Source: Solenopsis invicta (Eukaryota; Arthropoda; Insecta; Hymenoptera; Formicidae). From it: a DNA stretch of 64,000 bases. The stretch is from the NCBI RefSeq assembly GCF_016802725.1, contig NC_052665.1, forward strand, positions 7,192,001 through 7,256,000. Direction: 5' to 3'. The notes under the pieces were generated by a model that saw only the letters and a list, made by a program, of their open reading frames with translations, was not told the DNA's origin and did not search any database. Below are positions 1-14,312 of the stretch, in pieces (the first letter of the stretch is position 1; the number at the start of each line of letters is the position of its first letter). Position numbers and translations under genes: made by a program.

Positions 1-3000
1 TCTGTCTTACACATAGTCTGAACCGCAAAAGCCGCGTTTACCACAGCGCGCTGTTCCTTGTTCCAGAGATCCTTACACCCGTCTTGCATCTCCGAGAGCG
101 TCTCGTCGCGTAGACTGGCTGGATTACTAGCTCAAGACGTTCACTGACCATTCGCTGAGAGAAATGACCAGACAAGGGTGAAGGTCACCGCTAGTCACGA
201 ATATCAAGTTTCGAACGCGCACACGTTCTTGAACGTGCACCTGTACCTTACTCAAGATCTTGAGCAAGAAGTAAGATCTTGTAACAATGTGAAGAGAGTT
301 CTCTCAACATTTTCCTATAAAATATTTTATATCATTAGAATTTTGTACTAAATTAAAATTGACTTTGGTCGAAGTGAATAATTTTATGAAAAGCTCATAA
401 TTATTCATTTATTTACTAATAATATTATAGAGAGAAAATTATAAGCGATTGAAAGACTTTTCGCACTTTTACTTTAGCACGTTTAGTTTTGCCGTGTTTT
501 TGGAGTTAATCTACTTTAAATGATAATTTAAACAGGATTCAAGACAGAATTCTATTTATAATTTTGTATAATTGGTATATAGAAAACGTGAATTGTAAAT
601 GATATAAATTATTGTCCTTAACCTATTATCATATCTAACCACTGTCCTACTGTCTCTTACGTGTATTTCTTAATAATCTTCTCTCAACTACGTCAAAGAA
701 AAAAACAATAGAATATTTTCTACATAATTTGAAATAAAATTATGCTTTGTATACTTAATACAACAATTTTTTCTCATAATTATATTCATAATTTGATATG
801 TAAAATTATAAATAAAATTCTGTTGTACATTACGGATCATGTAAAATGGATTTTAGTTAGATACATATAAATGATAGAACTTAATTACATATTTAATTTT
901 AGACAACTTTAATTTATCCAAATTTTTTAATTTACCTGTTAGTTGCAAAGATATTGTAAATCAAATGTTAAAAATGCGTCAAGATGAATTACGAACAATC
1001 AAATTTTAGTAGACATATTTAAATATATTTTAATACTAAATTATGATTGCCTTAATCTTTCGAATACCGTGTTTTACTCATAAGGATTCCACATTAAAAT
1101 TGCAATAAACCACCACTTTCTTACACCGCACGAGATAAGTGCGCGTAAGATTTCGCAGCTGAGGCTGCTGCAAAACGATGCGGTAATTACCAGGTACAAT
1201 GGCGAGAAAATGAGCGTGAAGGGATCGTATACAACGGGCTGGACGGAAAGAGCGCATTCTGCGTAAAATTCTTTTCTTTGCGGCGTATCGTTACATCCTA
1301 AACAACTTGAGAAGCGCACGGAACCGATAAAATTGTGTAATTGTATTCCTCGAGTAATAACTTTCGAGGACTTTGTTGCCTTCGCGGAAAACATTTTCAA
1401 CATAATTAGTGACTATTACTGATTACTATTTAAGTATCTATTTCTCATGTTTTATAGTGAAAAAAATTATAGTAAAAAAGTTTAAAGCTTGAATGTTTAA
1501 GATAATCGCAGCAGATGTTATTAATATATTGCCTATAAATGAGTACAAAATAATTTATTGAGATAATATAAGATAATTGAATTAGTCAATTTAAATATTT
1601 AATTCGATTAATTAATTTAAATTAGATTAATTCTCGCGCGTTTAATACTCATAGAATTTAATAATTTAGATTAGGAAATTGCTAATTCTATAAGAATATC
1701 ATGGTGTTCAACTAAGTGCACCAATTTACCAGATTATGGGAGAACTTGATGGAACCGGTTGTATAGGTAAGACTGTATGAGTACGCAGCCTTGAAAACGG
1801 ATATTATCATAAATGTAGTATCTGACATTATATGCTGGTCTGCAGCTCCTTCGATATTCCTGTCGGCGTGCTGTTATTACAAACAGAAGCCATTTCGTAA
1901 TAAATCGAAAGTCCGTGATCAATTAGGTGTTTCCGAGATACATAATGGTATCAACATCACGTCTAAACGGTATTCTTGGATAAAATATGATAGATATAAA
2001 AAATACTCGATTTCAAGGTAAACTATAGTATGTTATTATCATTGTGTTAATCCGTGGCTCCTTCCTTTTCTACAATGCTATTTAGAAATCTTGTATAGCA
2101 CTTTATCAAAATTTATTTAACGTAATTTTAAATTATTTTGATATAATAAATTTATTTATTTCGATACAATAAATTTATTTATTTTAAGTGTTGAATAGAA
2201 AGATTTGTAACACTCGGAAATAAAAATAACAAAATTTTCTTCTTAAAAAATTTCAACAAAATATTTCAAAACTGTTAAAAAAGTATTAATTATGATGTGA
2301 GATTTCATCTATCGGCGACCATCTGTATCCAGCTGCATCAATTAAATTCTTCTGTGATCTTGTGCTACGTGCTCAGGCCTAGAGATCCTTGCTTTATCAG
2401 CGAGCGGTTAAGAGCTGGAAGACATACCGAGATCCTGCAGGTTTCATCTCGAGCAGTTATCTGCTGAGCGTACGTTCCTCTCCGCATGCACCACACGCGG
2501 TAAATATCAATATTCGTATTGACCACATTTGATATTTAAAATGTACTGTCGTTTATTCCAATGCCGATTATATCAACAAATATTTTGAAATAAATTTTTC
2601 TCTACTCCAAAATTTTTAATATTCATTTGCACGCGTATTCTAAAACATTACTAGAAAAGTACTAACGTAAATATTCTAAATAGTACTAAATTATATTAAT
2701 TTACCGCACTAAACATGAAGTGCGAAATGCAGGAAGATCAATCTCTGAAATGCGACCATCCCCAAAATCGTACAACCGTGACCAACCCTCATGAATAAAA
2801 ATTCGGTCTTCGCATAATAAAGAGATTCTCGCGGTACGGCCACTTGAGTTCGACAAGGAGGGTTCACGGTGTACCCAACGAGAAACGAGAAAGTCATCCA
2901 TATAAAACATGTATACGCAGAACGATCGACTCTATACGCTCATCATAACGCAACGCGTCAACACGCAGGCATAGGCGTCTACACGAACTCTTTTCGTAAC

Positions 3001-3339
3001 ATTATTACGGAGAAAATCTCAAGTTAAGTAAAAATTGAATCATCTAGCATTTTACTCAAAATATACGTTGACAGAAGTTATACGTAATTCGATAAAGTTT
3101 TCTGAAATTAATAACATAGAAATAAATAAAGTATTCCGCTCTTAAACGCTAATACGTATTCATCCTTGCAAACGCTTTACTGTTGCTAAGAATATGTTTT
3201 GTATTTGCAAAAAATTAAAAAAAATTCTGCCTCGACCTTTGCGTTTATACTTATAAATAAACAATAATTATGTTGAACCATTAAAAAGTTTATATTGAAT
3301 GTTTAAACTGATTGCTAGACTGTTAAAATTTTTTGCGCC
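1..3339. other. AT-rich noncoding DNA
   Basis: No protein family is recognisable on either strand. Short open frames (for example 1074-1403 on the minus strand) show no motif or splice context. A degenerate duplication of an AATAAATTTATTTATT unit occurs at about 2146-2182. Confidence 0.6.
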
Positions 3340-3455
3340 AGTATCATCACGTTTGAACCTTCCACATAATTATTTTGATAGCCCAACATAAAATTATTTT
3401 CTGATCTGTATCTAGCGAAATTTTTAAATGCTACACTAAAATTGTTTTTTCCGTG
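3340..3455. repeat. Decayed copy of the CACGGAAAGAA MITE family (right end)
   Basis: The segment contains ACATAATTATTTTGATAG...CAACATAAAATTATTTTC and ends TTTTTTCCGTG, matching the internal part and right terminus of the better copy at 48079-48299. The left terminus is not visible. Confidence 0.5.
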
Positions 3456-3469
3456 TAGAGCCGCGGATG

Positions 3470-4800
3470 TAACGTTGCAATGCGTTTAATATAATCTTGC
3501 CCCCCGTTGCGAACGCCCATGCACGATCGGAGGTCTCATCCCCCGGAAATACGGAGAAAGAAAACGAAGGCGGAACAGCGCGCTGTTACGCATCCAGCTG
3601 GCCGTGTCGAATCTCCTTGGCTGCCGAGGGCCACGATGGAGAACCGTTTCAACCCCCTCGCTTTTATCGCGGCGCAGTCCATCATCATCGTCGACGACTT
3701 GTCAACCTCATTATGCTCACCGCGTCCCTGGTGATCGTTATTAGCCGGCGCAAGTGCGGGACCCCGCGATGTAAACTGGAGGCGACGTAACGCAATTCAC
3801 CCCGTGCACGCATGACGTGATGGGGGGTGTTTGCACAGGAGAAGAAGGGCTACTGCCGCCGTGTGACGGTGACGGCACGGCGGCGACGGCGGCGGCGGCA
3901 GCGGCATCGGGCCGGAGCATGACGCAGCGTGACTCGTTTACTCACCACGGCTGCACAATGCACTCGTCAGTGGCGTAACCGACTTGCATTGCGTTATGCT
4001 GCGGTACGGTGAGAGTGTAGGCGTACCGCGTTGCGTTAGGTCGCCAGAGGAGAGCTTAGCAGTAGCAACTTCTGAAAACTACGATGATATCAGGCGGAGA
4101 AAACGATTCCGGTGTGCAACTTATATTGCCTTATTCGTTGCAGTTTTCTGCATTCATATCGAAAAACAAAATCTGCTACTTTTCTTGAACTCTTTTCACT
4201 ATTTACAGCACAAAATACAAAGTATAAAAATATATATAATAAAAATATAAAAGTATCTAAAATATACGTAAAAAAAAGAATATAAAATTTGCAGTAGTAC
4301 CGAAAGCGCGGAAATAACGATAAGAATTTCTTTCGTTGAAAAATGAAATACAGGAGTAGTTGGTGACACAACAACAGGGAGGATTTCTTCTCGCGGGAGA
4401 AATATTGCGTAGGATTTACCGACTCTGGAGACGGCATTAACGAATATTCGTAAATCGCGTGCGATGATAGGCGCTTATAGTTTTTTGCGGGGCCATGAGG
4501 AGAGAGCATCAACGCGGGCTTTGCTGCTCCCACGATACTGATTGATTACGCGACGACCGCCCGGCAGCCTCTCTCGCATCGTCGACGGCGGCGGCGTGGC
4601 GGCCGCTCGTTTTGTGTGCGCTGGTGAAAGGGAAGCCGATGCCTTTTGATACGGACGATGTTGGCCACTTGTACGAACTCATCGCTGCCTTTGATTCCGC
4701 TCCTCACAGCAATGCTATGCGCCGACGTGCAAGATGGAAGAGTTCCGTACTGAGGATGCCAAAATTTTGGGGTCTGCGCGGCTAATATTAACACCCGAGT
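3470..4800. other. Two CpG-rich patches in noncoding DNA
   Basis: GC-rich patches at about 3480-4070 (with GGC/GAC runs near 3870-3900) and 4480-4790 flank an AT-rich centre. No coding family is recognisable; they could be regulatory islands or exons of an unseen transcript. Confidence 0.35.
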
Positions 4801-6940
4801 GCTGATTTATTTAACGCTTTATTCGAAAAACGTTTGCATTATCTAATTAAAAAGAGAAGTGTTTTATTTTAAAATATTACAAATTTATATTTTTGTTTCC
4901 GTTTTTTAAACACTTAAAAATGTTTCAATTTTAGAACGGTGTTTAAATTTAAAACACTAAAACGTTTCAAATTATTAGAGAATTTAAGTAATAAATGTTT
5001 CTGTATTTTACATCTAAACATCATTCACAATAAAATATTTTCAAATATTAAAAACAGAGACAGAAACACAGCATTTCAATATTTTAAAATTAAACACTTC
5101 TTTTTAAACATGTTGAATTTTTTACGCAAGTAGAAAAATGTTTATATTTATTTATAAAAACTTCTTTTCTCTCGCGAAAAAAAATAGACGGCAACATTTT
5201 CTCCGCGGAAACTTTCGTACATTTACATATTGATATGAGAGGAAAAAGGCGGAAAGGGGGAAAGAGAAGAATAGATGAAAAATAGACTTAAAAATATACT
5301 GCGTCAACAAATATAAATTCTGGTTTATTCAGTTTGTTTGGTGAGACAGAAACATACGTTCCATACATTTCGTATTTGAGGGGCAGAATCCGGATGATGA
5401 GATACCGCGCCGAATTTCCCTACAAGATTACAATTGGCAGAATCAATTCTTTGTGACGCCTCTCGCCATTCTGCGCGGGTCCGTTACGCGATTACAATTA
5501 GTTGCAGACCCCCCTATTCCCTGATTACATCGGTACGAAGCATGGGGACAATCGGGACGTTGTTAGCATCGGCGTGCATAAGCTACTTTGACCACAAGAA
5601 CAAACTTTGTTACTTTCCGCAAAATTTCGGGAAACGTTATACACTATTACTGAGAATTTTGTATTTCGTCTAATCAACAATCAGCAATAAATGATATCAG
5701 AATAGCAATTGTAATAATTATCGTTGTAAAAGAAAAAAGAAAAATCAAATTATATCTCGATATACCTACATCGTTGATTTCTACTTATTGTTAGATATGC
5801 CATATGAATCTCCACTTTTGATAAAGAATCGTTAAATTTTGATAATGATGCAGCATGTAATAAATTGCAGCGTTATGATCCGGTCCGAAGATGCCACTTT
5901 CCATTATGACTGAAATACTCACGTGCTCGTTCGGCGAATAGCCCACTCATTCGTCGGAAGAGTGCGAGAAAAGCATTGATGAAAAAGCCGGGAAGAATTG
6001 TCGTCTCGAGAGCGCGTAATTCTGTGCGGAGATCACGAGACCGTCGGACAATGTCGTCCTACCGGGAGGTAATGCTGTTTCCCTCTCATTCATGGGGATC
6101 TTCTCGAAAGCGCGGAGACGATTCATTCTGACTGTGCAATTTTCGCATTTTCGATCGAAATTCAACAGAAAAGAGATTCAATGAAATCGCTACCGTCCGA
6201 CCGAATTCGGCATTATTATATACAATAATTTCGTGAATCGCGCTACAGGTGAATCAGTTCATAGAGATGTCGTACCTCTTCATCGGGCCAATTTTTTCGA
6301 TGATGACGAATCGTAGGTAAGACTTCTGAAAAAGCACCCTTAGCATTCAGCCGGACCCTTCGGAGAGAATACAGTTCTGTAGGACGACCGCATGGACCTC
6401 TTCATTTTGTGCCCAACATACAACAATTGGCAACTGTAAAATCGAACCTATACTGTTGCTCGACAAAAAGGACATTTGTCAAGTGTGTATCGATGAGCAC
6501 TTTATTTTTCAAAAGAAGATATATACTCTGTTACATTAGAGCTAGGCACGTCTGTTTATTTTGACACGCTCGCATTTTAACTTCTTTAAGATCAATCCTG
6601 TTGTGTGTATTTATGTGGAAAAATATTTTACGCGGATTATCTTAAACTTACTCATGTTATTCGGGATAAACAAGACATTTCGTTAAAAAAATTTGTTTAC
6701 TAGCGATAAAAATTCTCTGATAATTAATTGATTATTATATCAAAGAATATTATCGTAAATAAATTTTAACGGTTCGTCTGCTTTGATCGTGTAACAGAAA
6801 CAAAGATCATTGATTATCGATACTTGTAAAGTGTGCCCAGAATCCCTACAACCGAATTTTAAGCTTATAATTATTTTCCTTCCTCTTTGCGACTCGCCGA
6901 AAATTTTAATCCTCTAATTATTTTTTTTTTCTTTTCTCAA
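4800..6940. other. AT-rich noncoding DNA
   Basis: No gene, RNA or clear repeat was recognised on either strand. Confidence 0.5.
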
Positions 6941-6949
6941 GGGACGGAG

Positions 6950-8600
6950 AACCTAACGATCAGGGTGCTTCTGAAAAGACTTTAAGTAACCTGCTGAGTT
7001 TCCCTGCAAGAGCTGCCGGGTGCAACGAGCCACCTCGAGCCAGATCATTGTCATGTTCGCTGGTCTTTCAGAGGCAATAGCCGGCTCGTGGACGCCGACC
7101 CGATGCCAGGGGGTTTTCGGCCTGGACGCGTTCATACGCAGAGACCTGCACGCTCACCGGCGGGTCATTCGTTATGGTTACCGCTCGTGGGTCGGTCCCA
7201 GTGAAATCTTTGTCCACCGCGCGATCCGATCGCCGATGTGATAAACATTAATGAGTATTGATGTTGGAGCGCCGATCCGGGCCGGTCATCGTGATATCGC
7301 GACCCATGGATCTCTTGCGACATAGTGATTTCTTCGCCCGATTCAATCGCCGGCCAGTGCAATTAACTGTGCCATCGCTTGCAACGGAAACAATATTTAT
7401 CCGTTTAATTCTAATATCCTGCATGCTGCAATTGATGCATATTGCAGTCTACGTCGATTGCGTCTACGTCGCGTCCATGTATGTAGTACGTTCACAGAGT
7501 TTAACACGTTTAACTTATCATATTACTACATTTTCGTTACACTTGTGTTATTAGATGTAGTCATTGTTCTTATTTTCTTATTTTTGGACGTGCGTACAAG
7601 CTCATCGTGAAAAATTGAAATCAAACTATCTTTATTGTTACGTCGAAGAAGACTCGAGAGGACGACAAGCTCTATCTCGTCTCATCGACTAAGCATCAGC
7701 TAAGAACGTTCATCCCGCTTCATCACCTTCTCCACCAATCGACTTTGCCGCCTCCGGCCGACAGCGATTCGTATCGCGGGGGAGAATAATCGAGTGGCAT
7801 TTTTACGCTGTTTGCAAACTGTATCGCCGGCGGGAGGTCGAAGGGCGCGGGCTAGAGGGGGTGTTTCGAGGGGGGTCCGTGCTATCGTGACGAGTATCGA
7901 TGCGAGCAGTCGAGTACGATAGAGCTAGGGGTGCCGCCGCGGCATGCAACTCCACCCTCCACCCTCCACGATCCTCGGGCGATGGCACGTATGCGTACGT
8001 GTGCGTCTCGGTTGCGTACGTACATGTACGCTCCCACACGCGTCCGCAGGTCGAGAGGGTGCATTGCCATTCGTTCGCTCTCGCAGCCGCGGTGAGGTAA
8101 CGCGCAAGATGACGGTCGGCGAACATCCGGCGAACATCAAAGCGACCGACATCTTTCAGAGACCGCCACCTCTCCCCTCCTCCTCCTCTCTCTCACTCTC
8201 GATCCGCGAAGCTGCTTCTCTCCTTCTTCGCGTCTCCCCCGCGTCCGCCCTCGTTTATCTCGCTTCTCGTCTGAACCGACGACTCGGCGGAACCCACCAC
8301 CGCGCCGCGTATGTATCGGGCATTCATTTCAGTAACGAGCACGAGAGAGCGGGAAACGTGAAAGTGCGTGATAGGCAGCCACGGCGCATACCGGCACACA
8401 CTCTCTCTTTCTTTCTCTCCTCTTCTCTCTTTCGTTTATTTCTAAATTTCCCGCACTCCCGTCCCGCGTATTTTTTTATCCGCCTTCGTCGGAGATCCCT
8501 CTTTGCGATTCGTATCGTATCAAAGACCGGCGTTATGCTCGTACGACGACAACGTTCATTGGCGTCTGTCACACATCTTCCATAATTTCGAGATGTGTGA
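6950..8600. other. CpG-rich region with pyrimidine tracts
   Basis: CpG-rich blocks at about 6950-7380 and 7740-8560, the second with CT-rich stretches near 8165-8230 and 8400-8430. Overlapping open frames occur in all frames (the longest is 213 codons at 7944-8585), which is expected of GC-rich low-complexity sequence; none is recognisable. Confidence 0.35.
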
Positions 8601-10111
8601 CAACTCATGTTGGACTCTGATGAGATTATATTTTAACTTATATTATTCGCGCGGTCTGCCTTTTTCTCTCGTCGGGAACAGATACCTTTTGAGCAAATAG
8701 CTAATAGTTCCTTTCTTTATTTCGATTTAAATCCTGCGAAGCAGAAACATCTCGGACAAAACCCTAAAACACAACGCCGATTCAACTATTCACGTATAGC
8801 TTTGTTTGCTTGATTCTTTTGTGAACACATTGCAAATACAAGTTGCGGTAGAAACGCGCCGCGTTTCGCCCTAGGTAGCATCGTAGTGATTTTAGCGGGC
8901 CGACGTCTCCCTCTGGACAGAGAGGGAATTGGGCGGCTTTTGTTGTCATAGATCATCTTTCGTGAAAATTTTCAAAATCAGATACCAAGCTTTGAGGGAC
9001 ACTTGACAGCCGCAAGATACATGATATTATTTGCCACTTGTTACTCAGATGGATTAGACTCGGGTGAAAAAAAGATAGAAAAAAGGATTATCGGTGTCCA
9101 AATATCCAAGTCTCGACTAATAAGACTGAGAGGGTATATCCGCATTGTAATATCAGTTTTCGGCTCCCTTTCAGTTCGCTTTTGCCGCGAGTCTGAAAAG
9201 CGCTTCCGAAAATTATTGGTTAAAATGGTTTTGTAAGACGAGACGCCCTATTAAGTATTTCAAAAAGGTTTTAGAATTATTTAGAAAAGGTTGTCACCCT
9301 TAAAAGTACCGAAGAAAAAAATAACGTTATTCGCTTTCGGCTCGTTTCTCTCTAAAGTCTGAAGTATATGAAAATCCTCATTATATAAATACTTTATTTA
9401 ATATATATTTTATTTCATTATGTAATATTTTACAAGTATATCCATTTTTTTACAAAATTTGCATACACACATATATATTTTTAACTTACATATTAACATT
9501 CGTCTATCGTACTTAACAAATAATTACAATAATTGCAGTAAATTTTTTATTTGATCGCAATTCAGTCCGTTTAATCGTCTCTTTCTTTTTTCCTATTATA
9601 AAATTGATGGACTCTACAATCTTGTCGATTTCTACATGCATAATACTCTAGAATAGTTTCGGTTAATAAAGGATATATTTTTCCAAACGATGACTGCTGG
9701 ATAAAAATTTAATATTATCATAATAAAAAGAAATGTCCACTAAATTAAGTATTGTTTATGAATTCTCTTATTTTACACGTGCATATCTTTCTACGTTTCA
9801 TTGATATTATCTATCATTTGTAGCCGAATTTAAGGGAATTATAGATATGAGAACATACAAAATGTTTCGTACACTATAATGGTCCGTTGACATGATGATG
9901 GATCGTCTACCTTGACCGGACAGGTAAATGTGCTTTCACACTAATGCGCTGAAAGTGTATAATCGTTGCGGCACGCGGGTACACTAACAAGGGTCAACAA
10001 CTCCATCAAATCTCGGAGTCGTATAATATACTATTATAATTGTGTGCGAACACGAATAAAGAGAAACATATTCATTGAACGTACTGGTCTCAGTAAATGT
10101 GAAAATAAATG
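8600..10111. other. AT-rich noncoding DNA
   Basis: No recognisable feature; short AT-rich open frames only. Confidence 0.5.
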
Positions 10112-10339
10112 CACGGAAAAAGTTGTTATCCAAAATTTTAGCTAGATTGGTCTGTGAAAATAATTTTTTGTTGTAACCCTTAATTTTATGCTGATTGTTA
10201 GAATGTCAAAACTGTTTGCAACATTAACCATAATTGTGTTGAGAGTCCTACATAAATATTATAACGATTCAATAATATTATTTTTAGATTTTTATCTAGC
10301 AAAGTTTTCAGATGTTTAGAAAAAACCGTTCTTTTCACG
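10112..10339. repeat. Diverged copy of the CACGGAAAGAA MITE family
   Basis: The left end is CACGGAAAAAGTTG; the right end, AAAAACCGTTCTTTTCACG, is its approximate inverse. Internal ATAATTTTTTG/ATTGTG-type blocks resemble the copy at 48079. Length is about 228 bp. Confidence 0.5.
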
Positions 10340-11640
10340 CGAGTAAAGTAAAACTAAAAGGAATGTTACAGACTTCAATACGAGATGAATTAAAATATTT
10401 CATAAAGAAATAAATATAATTGTCTATATTTACCTATAACAAAACAATGTTACACTCGTTTAACTCTCTCGAATAATTTCTTTAATTTAAATTTCAAGTA
10501 AGCGAGAATTACGACAATCAGCCAGACAATATGCAATTTGCGGTCGACCGTCTCATAAAGTGCTTATTAAATTGATAGTCGCGAGCGACACTACGAAATC
10601 ACCGTGTGCCAGATCGATTCGGACGAAGAAGGGTGAGCCGCCACAATAAAAGGTCTTTGCACGAGCAGCTAGGAGTTAAGTCGTGGGTAATAATTACCGA
10701 TCCCTCGTTAGCGCCACCAATAGACGGTCTCGCCCACCTGTGCCCATGTTATAATAATATAAGCCGCCTCTTTTGCGGTCGGTAGCCCTCGCACGTGCCG
10801 CCAGAACCTCCTTTATTCATTTTCTGCCCTTCGTTTTTCACCCTCTCACGCCCCCGGCTGAGAATGCTCTATCGGGTCTCGATTCGCTTTCGAATACTAC
10901 AACATTCAAGCGTTCGAGATCTCGAATCCTCATAAATATATCGTGTAATGCGCACTTAATCTAAATATAACAGCTTTAAATATAGAGCCTTTTGCGTAAA
11001 TATGCATATGTGACTCGATAAATTTACTCTTTATAACGACATCGATTTCAACCGGGGTTCTCCGGTTATTTTTTTCATAAATGTCAATTATTAGTAACAA
11101 TCCCGACGGATTTACGTATAGCCTGCGTAAGTGTGAAAGTGATGAAACTATCGAGATATACGTATGAGGATTATGCAGGAATTGATTATTGCCGGCTATT
11201 GCGGAAGCCTCCTGTCTCGAGTCGTCGGCTTAAAGCACCCTTTTCGCAATCCGCCTGATATTCTCGTGCAATCGTGCAGGCTTCTCGCTCGGTTAATTGC
11301 GTTATTCAGAAACGATCAATCAGCAATTAGCGATCCACTGTCCAGCAGAGGACGCCGGACCGCTGCTATCCGCGGCATGAAAGCCGCTCCGAACATACAA
11401 CGTGGAATTATGAATCGTACAACCTGAATAAGGTGCGTTAACCGTATCATTACAATTTCTAATCAAACGGCGGCGGTGCTCGTAGCCTTAATTTATAAAA
11501 TCAGATTGCGGTAAAAATAACGACGAATACGGACAAAGGACTGTCGGTCTCTGTTAAAAACGCGATCTCTGTGATATTTTTCAATTCTCTCTCTAGAGAG
11601 ATTAAATTTATAAATTATTCATACTTTCAAATATTATAAA
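10340..11640. other. Noncoding DNA of mixed composition
   Basis: Nothing recognisable; moderately CpG-containing between 10500 and 11440. Confidence 0.45.
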
Positions 11641-11649
11641 ATGATTATT

Positions 11650-13140
11650 AATTATATTTAATATATTCAATTTGTGCCTCTTCTCTTCGCTGGAAGAGAA
11701 GAAATCGTACTCGTTTTGCGTATAATCTTCCTAGACGCCCAGGAGCAGGCGATAAATATATACGCTTGATTTTACAAGTTGCGTGTCTGAGAATAGCGAC
11801 TGGTGACTCGGCGCGCAACCAGTTCCGCGCGTTCCCCAGCACCAATTTGCGACGTCGCGAGAGAGAAGGCGCGCGGTGCAGAAGAAAAAAACTAGTAGAC
11901 AAGAGAGAAGCCCGGCGGAGACCGGTGAACATGTGATAGCGCATGACGAAGGCATGATGGATGAGGGGGCGGCTAGTTTACGTGATCGGGACATGATCGC
12001 TCGCAGGCGGGGTGGTCCGTTTGTCCACCGCTGCTCCGTGTCCGTCTTTTCCCTTTCTGCCTCTCGAATGTGCGTCTCCTCTCTCTCCGCCCGCTTCCTC
12101 CTCATCCTGTCACCTTCGTCCTTTTCCGTCGTACTTCTCATATACGTCGCGCATACGCCGGAACGCGGCCGGACGCACCCCTGTCACCGGACTGAGCGAT
12201 CTCGTTGTCGTGTTCGGTGAACGCGACTGTCGTAAAAAGGACTCTCGTACGATCTCGCATGCCGATATCTCGTCGGAAGACCTTCGGAGTAACGTTTCGC
12301 GCGGACTTTGCTCGCGCTGGCTCGCGCAATATCATTTGTGGATACGATCGATTTCGCCACCATTCGTGGAATCGCGCCAGACCCGTGCGGCGAATGCTTC
12401 AATGAGACGAGTCGTTTAAAAATTCTACTTTACGCCTTTGCATTTTGATCATCTCGAGCTCCTTTTCCCCTTTCGCATTTGCATTATAACTGATTGAAGA
12501 ATACATATTAAATTCAAAGAAATGTTAATTTAATACTACCAATGAACTCAACTGGATGATACTACCGGCTAAACTATAGGTCGGTTTTCTTTATACCAAT
12601 TTAGGCCTTGAAACGACCTGTCTCACCCCACGTCTACCTAATGCCCTTTACAGTGATGTCAGAAAAAAAAAGTCTCCTCTCGCTCTCCGTTGTTCCCCGT
12701 GCTCTACCTTCGACCCGCGAAGTCACCGCTGAAATTCGTGCGGACGTTGAAGACGGACACAGGGTTCACGCTGAGACGTCGTCTCGAGGACGAGCGCACG
12801 AGCTCCCGAGTTTGACGAGGGCACGGACAAACGGTCCGGATAGGAGGTGCACGAAGCGCGGGGCCAGAAACCAGTAGCCTCTCGTCGAAGCGCCCCGCTG
12901 ACCTCGTCCAACTCCCTCCGCGCCGAGGATTAGACGCACAGCGATGTTCTGACATGAGGAATGCTTTGCCGATGCCGAGAGTCGGGAACGAGGTCCTTGC
13001 CTCCTTGTGCTACCACATCCCGCGCTCTTTTTCCATTTTCGACGATGTTAATTCTCGATATATCTGTCACGGCGGGAGAGAAGCCCGCAAGAGGAAACGA
13101 GGCATCTAATTTGAATGCTACTATATTAGTCGCTGCCACA
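11650..13140. other. CpG-rich island
   Basis: CpG-rich block with overlapping open frames on both strands (such as 136 codons at 11731-12141 minus and 135 at 12012-12419 plus), none resembling a known protein. A candidate regulatory island or unassigned exon. Confidence 0.35.
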
Positions 13141-14312
13141 GTGACTCGATACTATGGATGAAACTGCGCCAACTTAAACTGCGCCAACTTACTGCAACGG
13201 TTTCGGAACAAACCGAATGAAATGAGCTTTGTGTTTGGATATTATATAATAACCTGACGGCATTTCAACGAAACTCGGACATTTTCAGGGATATACATCA
13301 CGTGATTTTCGCATAGAAAATTAAACTTTTAATTCCTTAGCGAGCAATTAAAACGAATGATACCATTTTTTCTCAACATTACAATGTCAAATTGGACGAT
13401 ATTTTATTCTTTGTGAAAACTTTGCAATATTTGCCAATTAAGTTTACTAAAAAAAAAAAAATAATAATAACAGCAAACTTTATTTAATTTAAGTCGAGGA
13501 AAAACCAATGTATATACAGTGTAGCAAGATCTTAGTGTTGAAAATGATATTTTTTGTATAATTTTACATACATTTTTCAATTCTTTTGAAAATTAATTTT
13601 CAAATTAATTTTTTAATTTTAATTTGAATTATTTTAATTCAAATTCAAAGTATTATTTTATAATAACAATGTCTGATAGAAGGGGATTAACGGGCAGGAT
13701 ATTAAGCTGAGATTCTACTGCAGAAAACAAATGCGGAGACTGATATCGCCGAAGAAAGAAATTCCAGGGTCAATCGATTCTGCCTCGGACATTCGTTACT
13801 AGGTATCCGAAATCCAGTAAGATTGAGGGGCGCAGCTTGATAAACGCGACCGTACAAAGATTGATTCAGAAGATTCTCACGGGCGGTTTCATCAATCGCG
13901 GAGCCACGGAAAAGGCGAATCATTGTCGGACAGATCTCGTGTAGATGACCAACCAGAAGTTCAACTGTTTCGCGGAGGGTTGGGAAGCACAAACGACTGC
14001 ACTGTTGTCGTCAGTTATACATTGCGAATAAGTGAATGCACTCTGTAAGATGCCTTCTATTTTCATTCTTTATTCGTATAGTTTATTGTTTATCTACATT
14101 ATCATCATATACAAAATATTTCTTTAACGTTGAGAATAAATAAATCTATTCGCGAAAAATGTCATTCTCGTACTAAGAAAAATGATTACTTAATTTTCAG
14201 TTTTCTTCTTTTAAGTAACGGTTATTTTTAGAATATTTTCTTGATAGTCTTAAAATACTTGTATACTTACTTGAAACCAGTAATATTTACTTAAAATAAA
14301 CTCTCGTGTATA
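13141..14312. other. AT-rich noncoding DNA
   Basis: Contains a 15-bp tandem duplication of AACTGCGCCAACTTA starting near 13161. No gene is recognisable. Confidence 0.5.

Noticed and set aside
3994..4008. ATG CTG CGG TAC G|GTGAGA as a distant phase-1 first exon of toy
   Set aside because: The phase fits, but it is 38 kb away, the start context is poor, and matches this short are expected by chance.
7944..8585. 213-codon open frame in the CpG-rich island
   Set aside because: Ser/Arg/Leu-rich low-complexity product across CT tracts, with several overlapping frames on both strands and no recognisable family.
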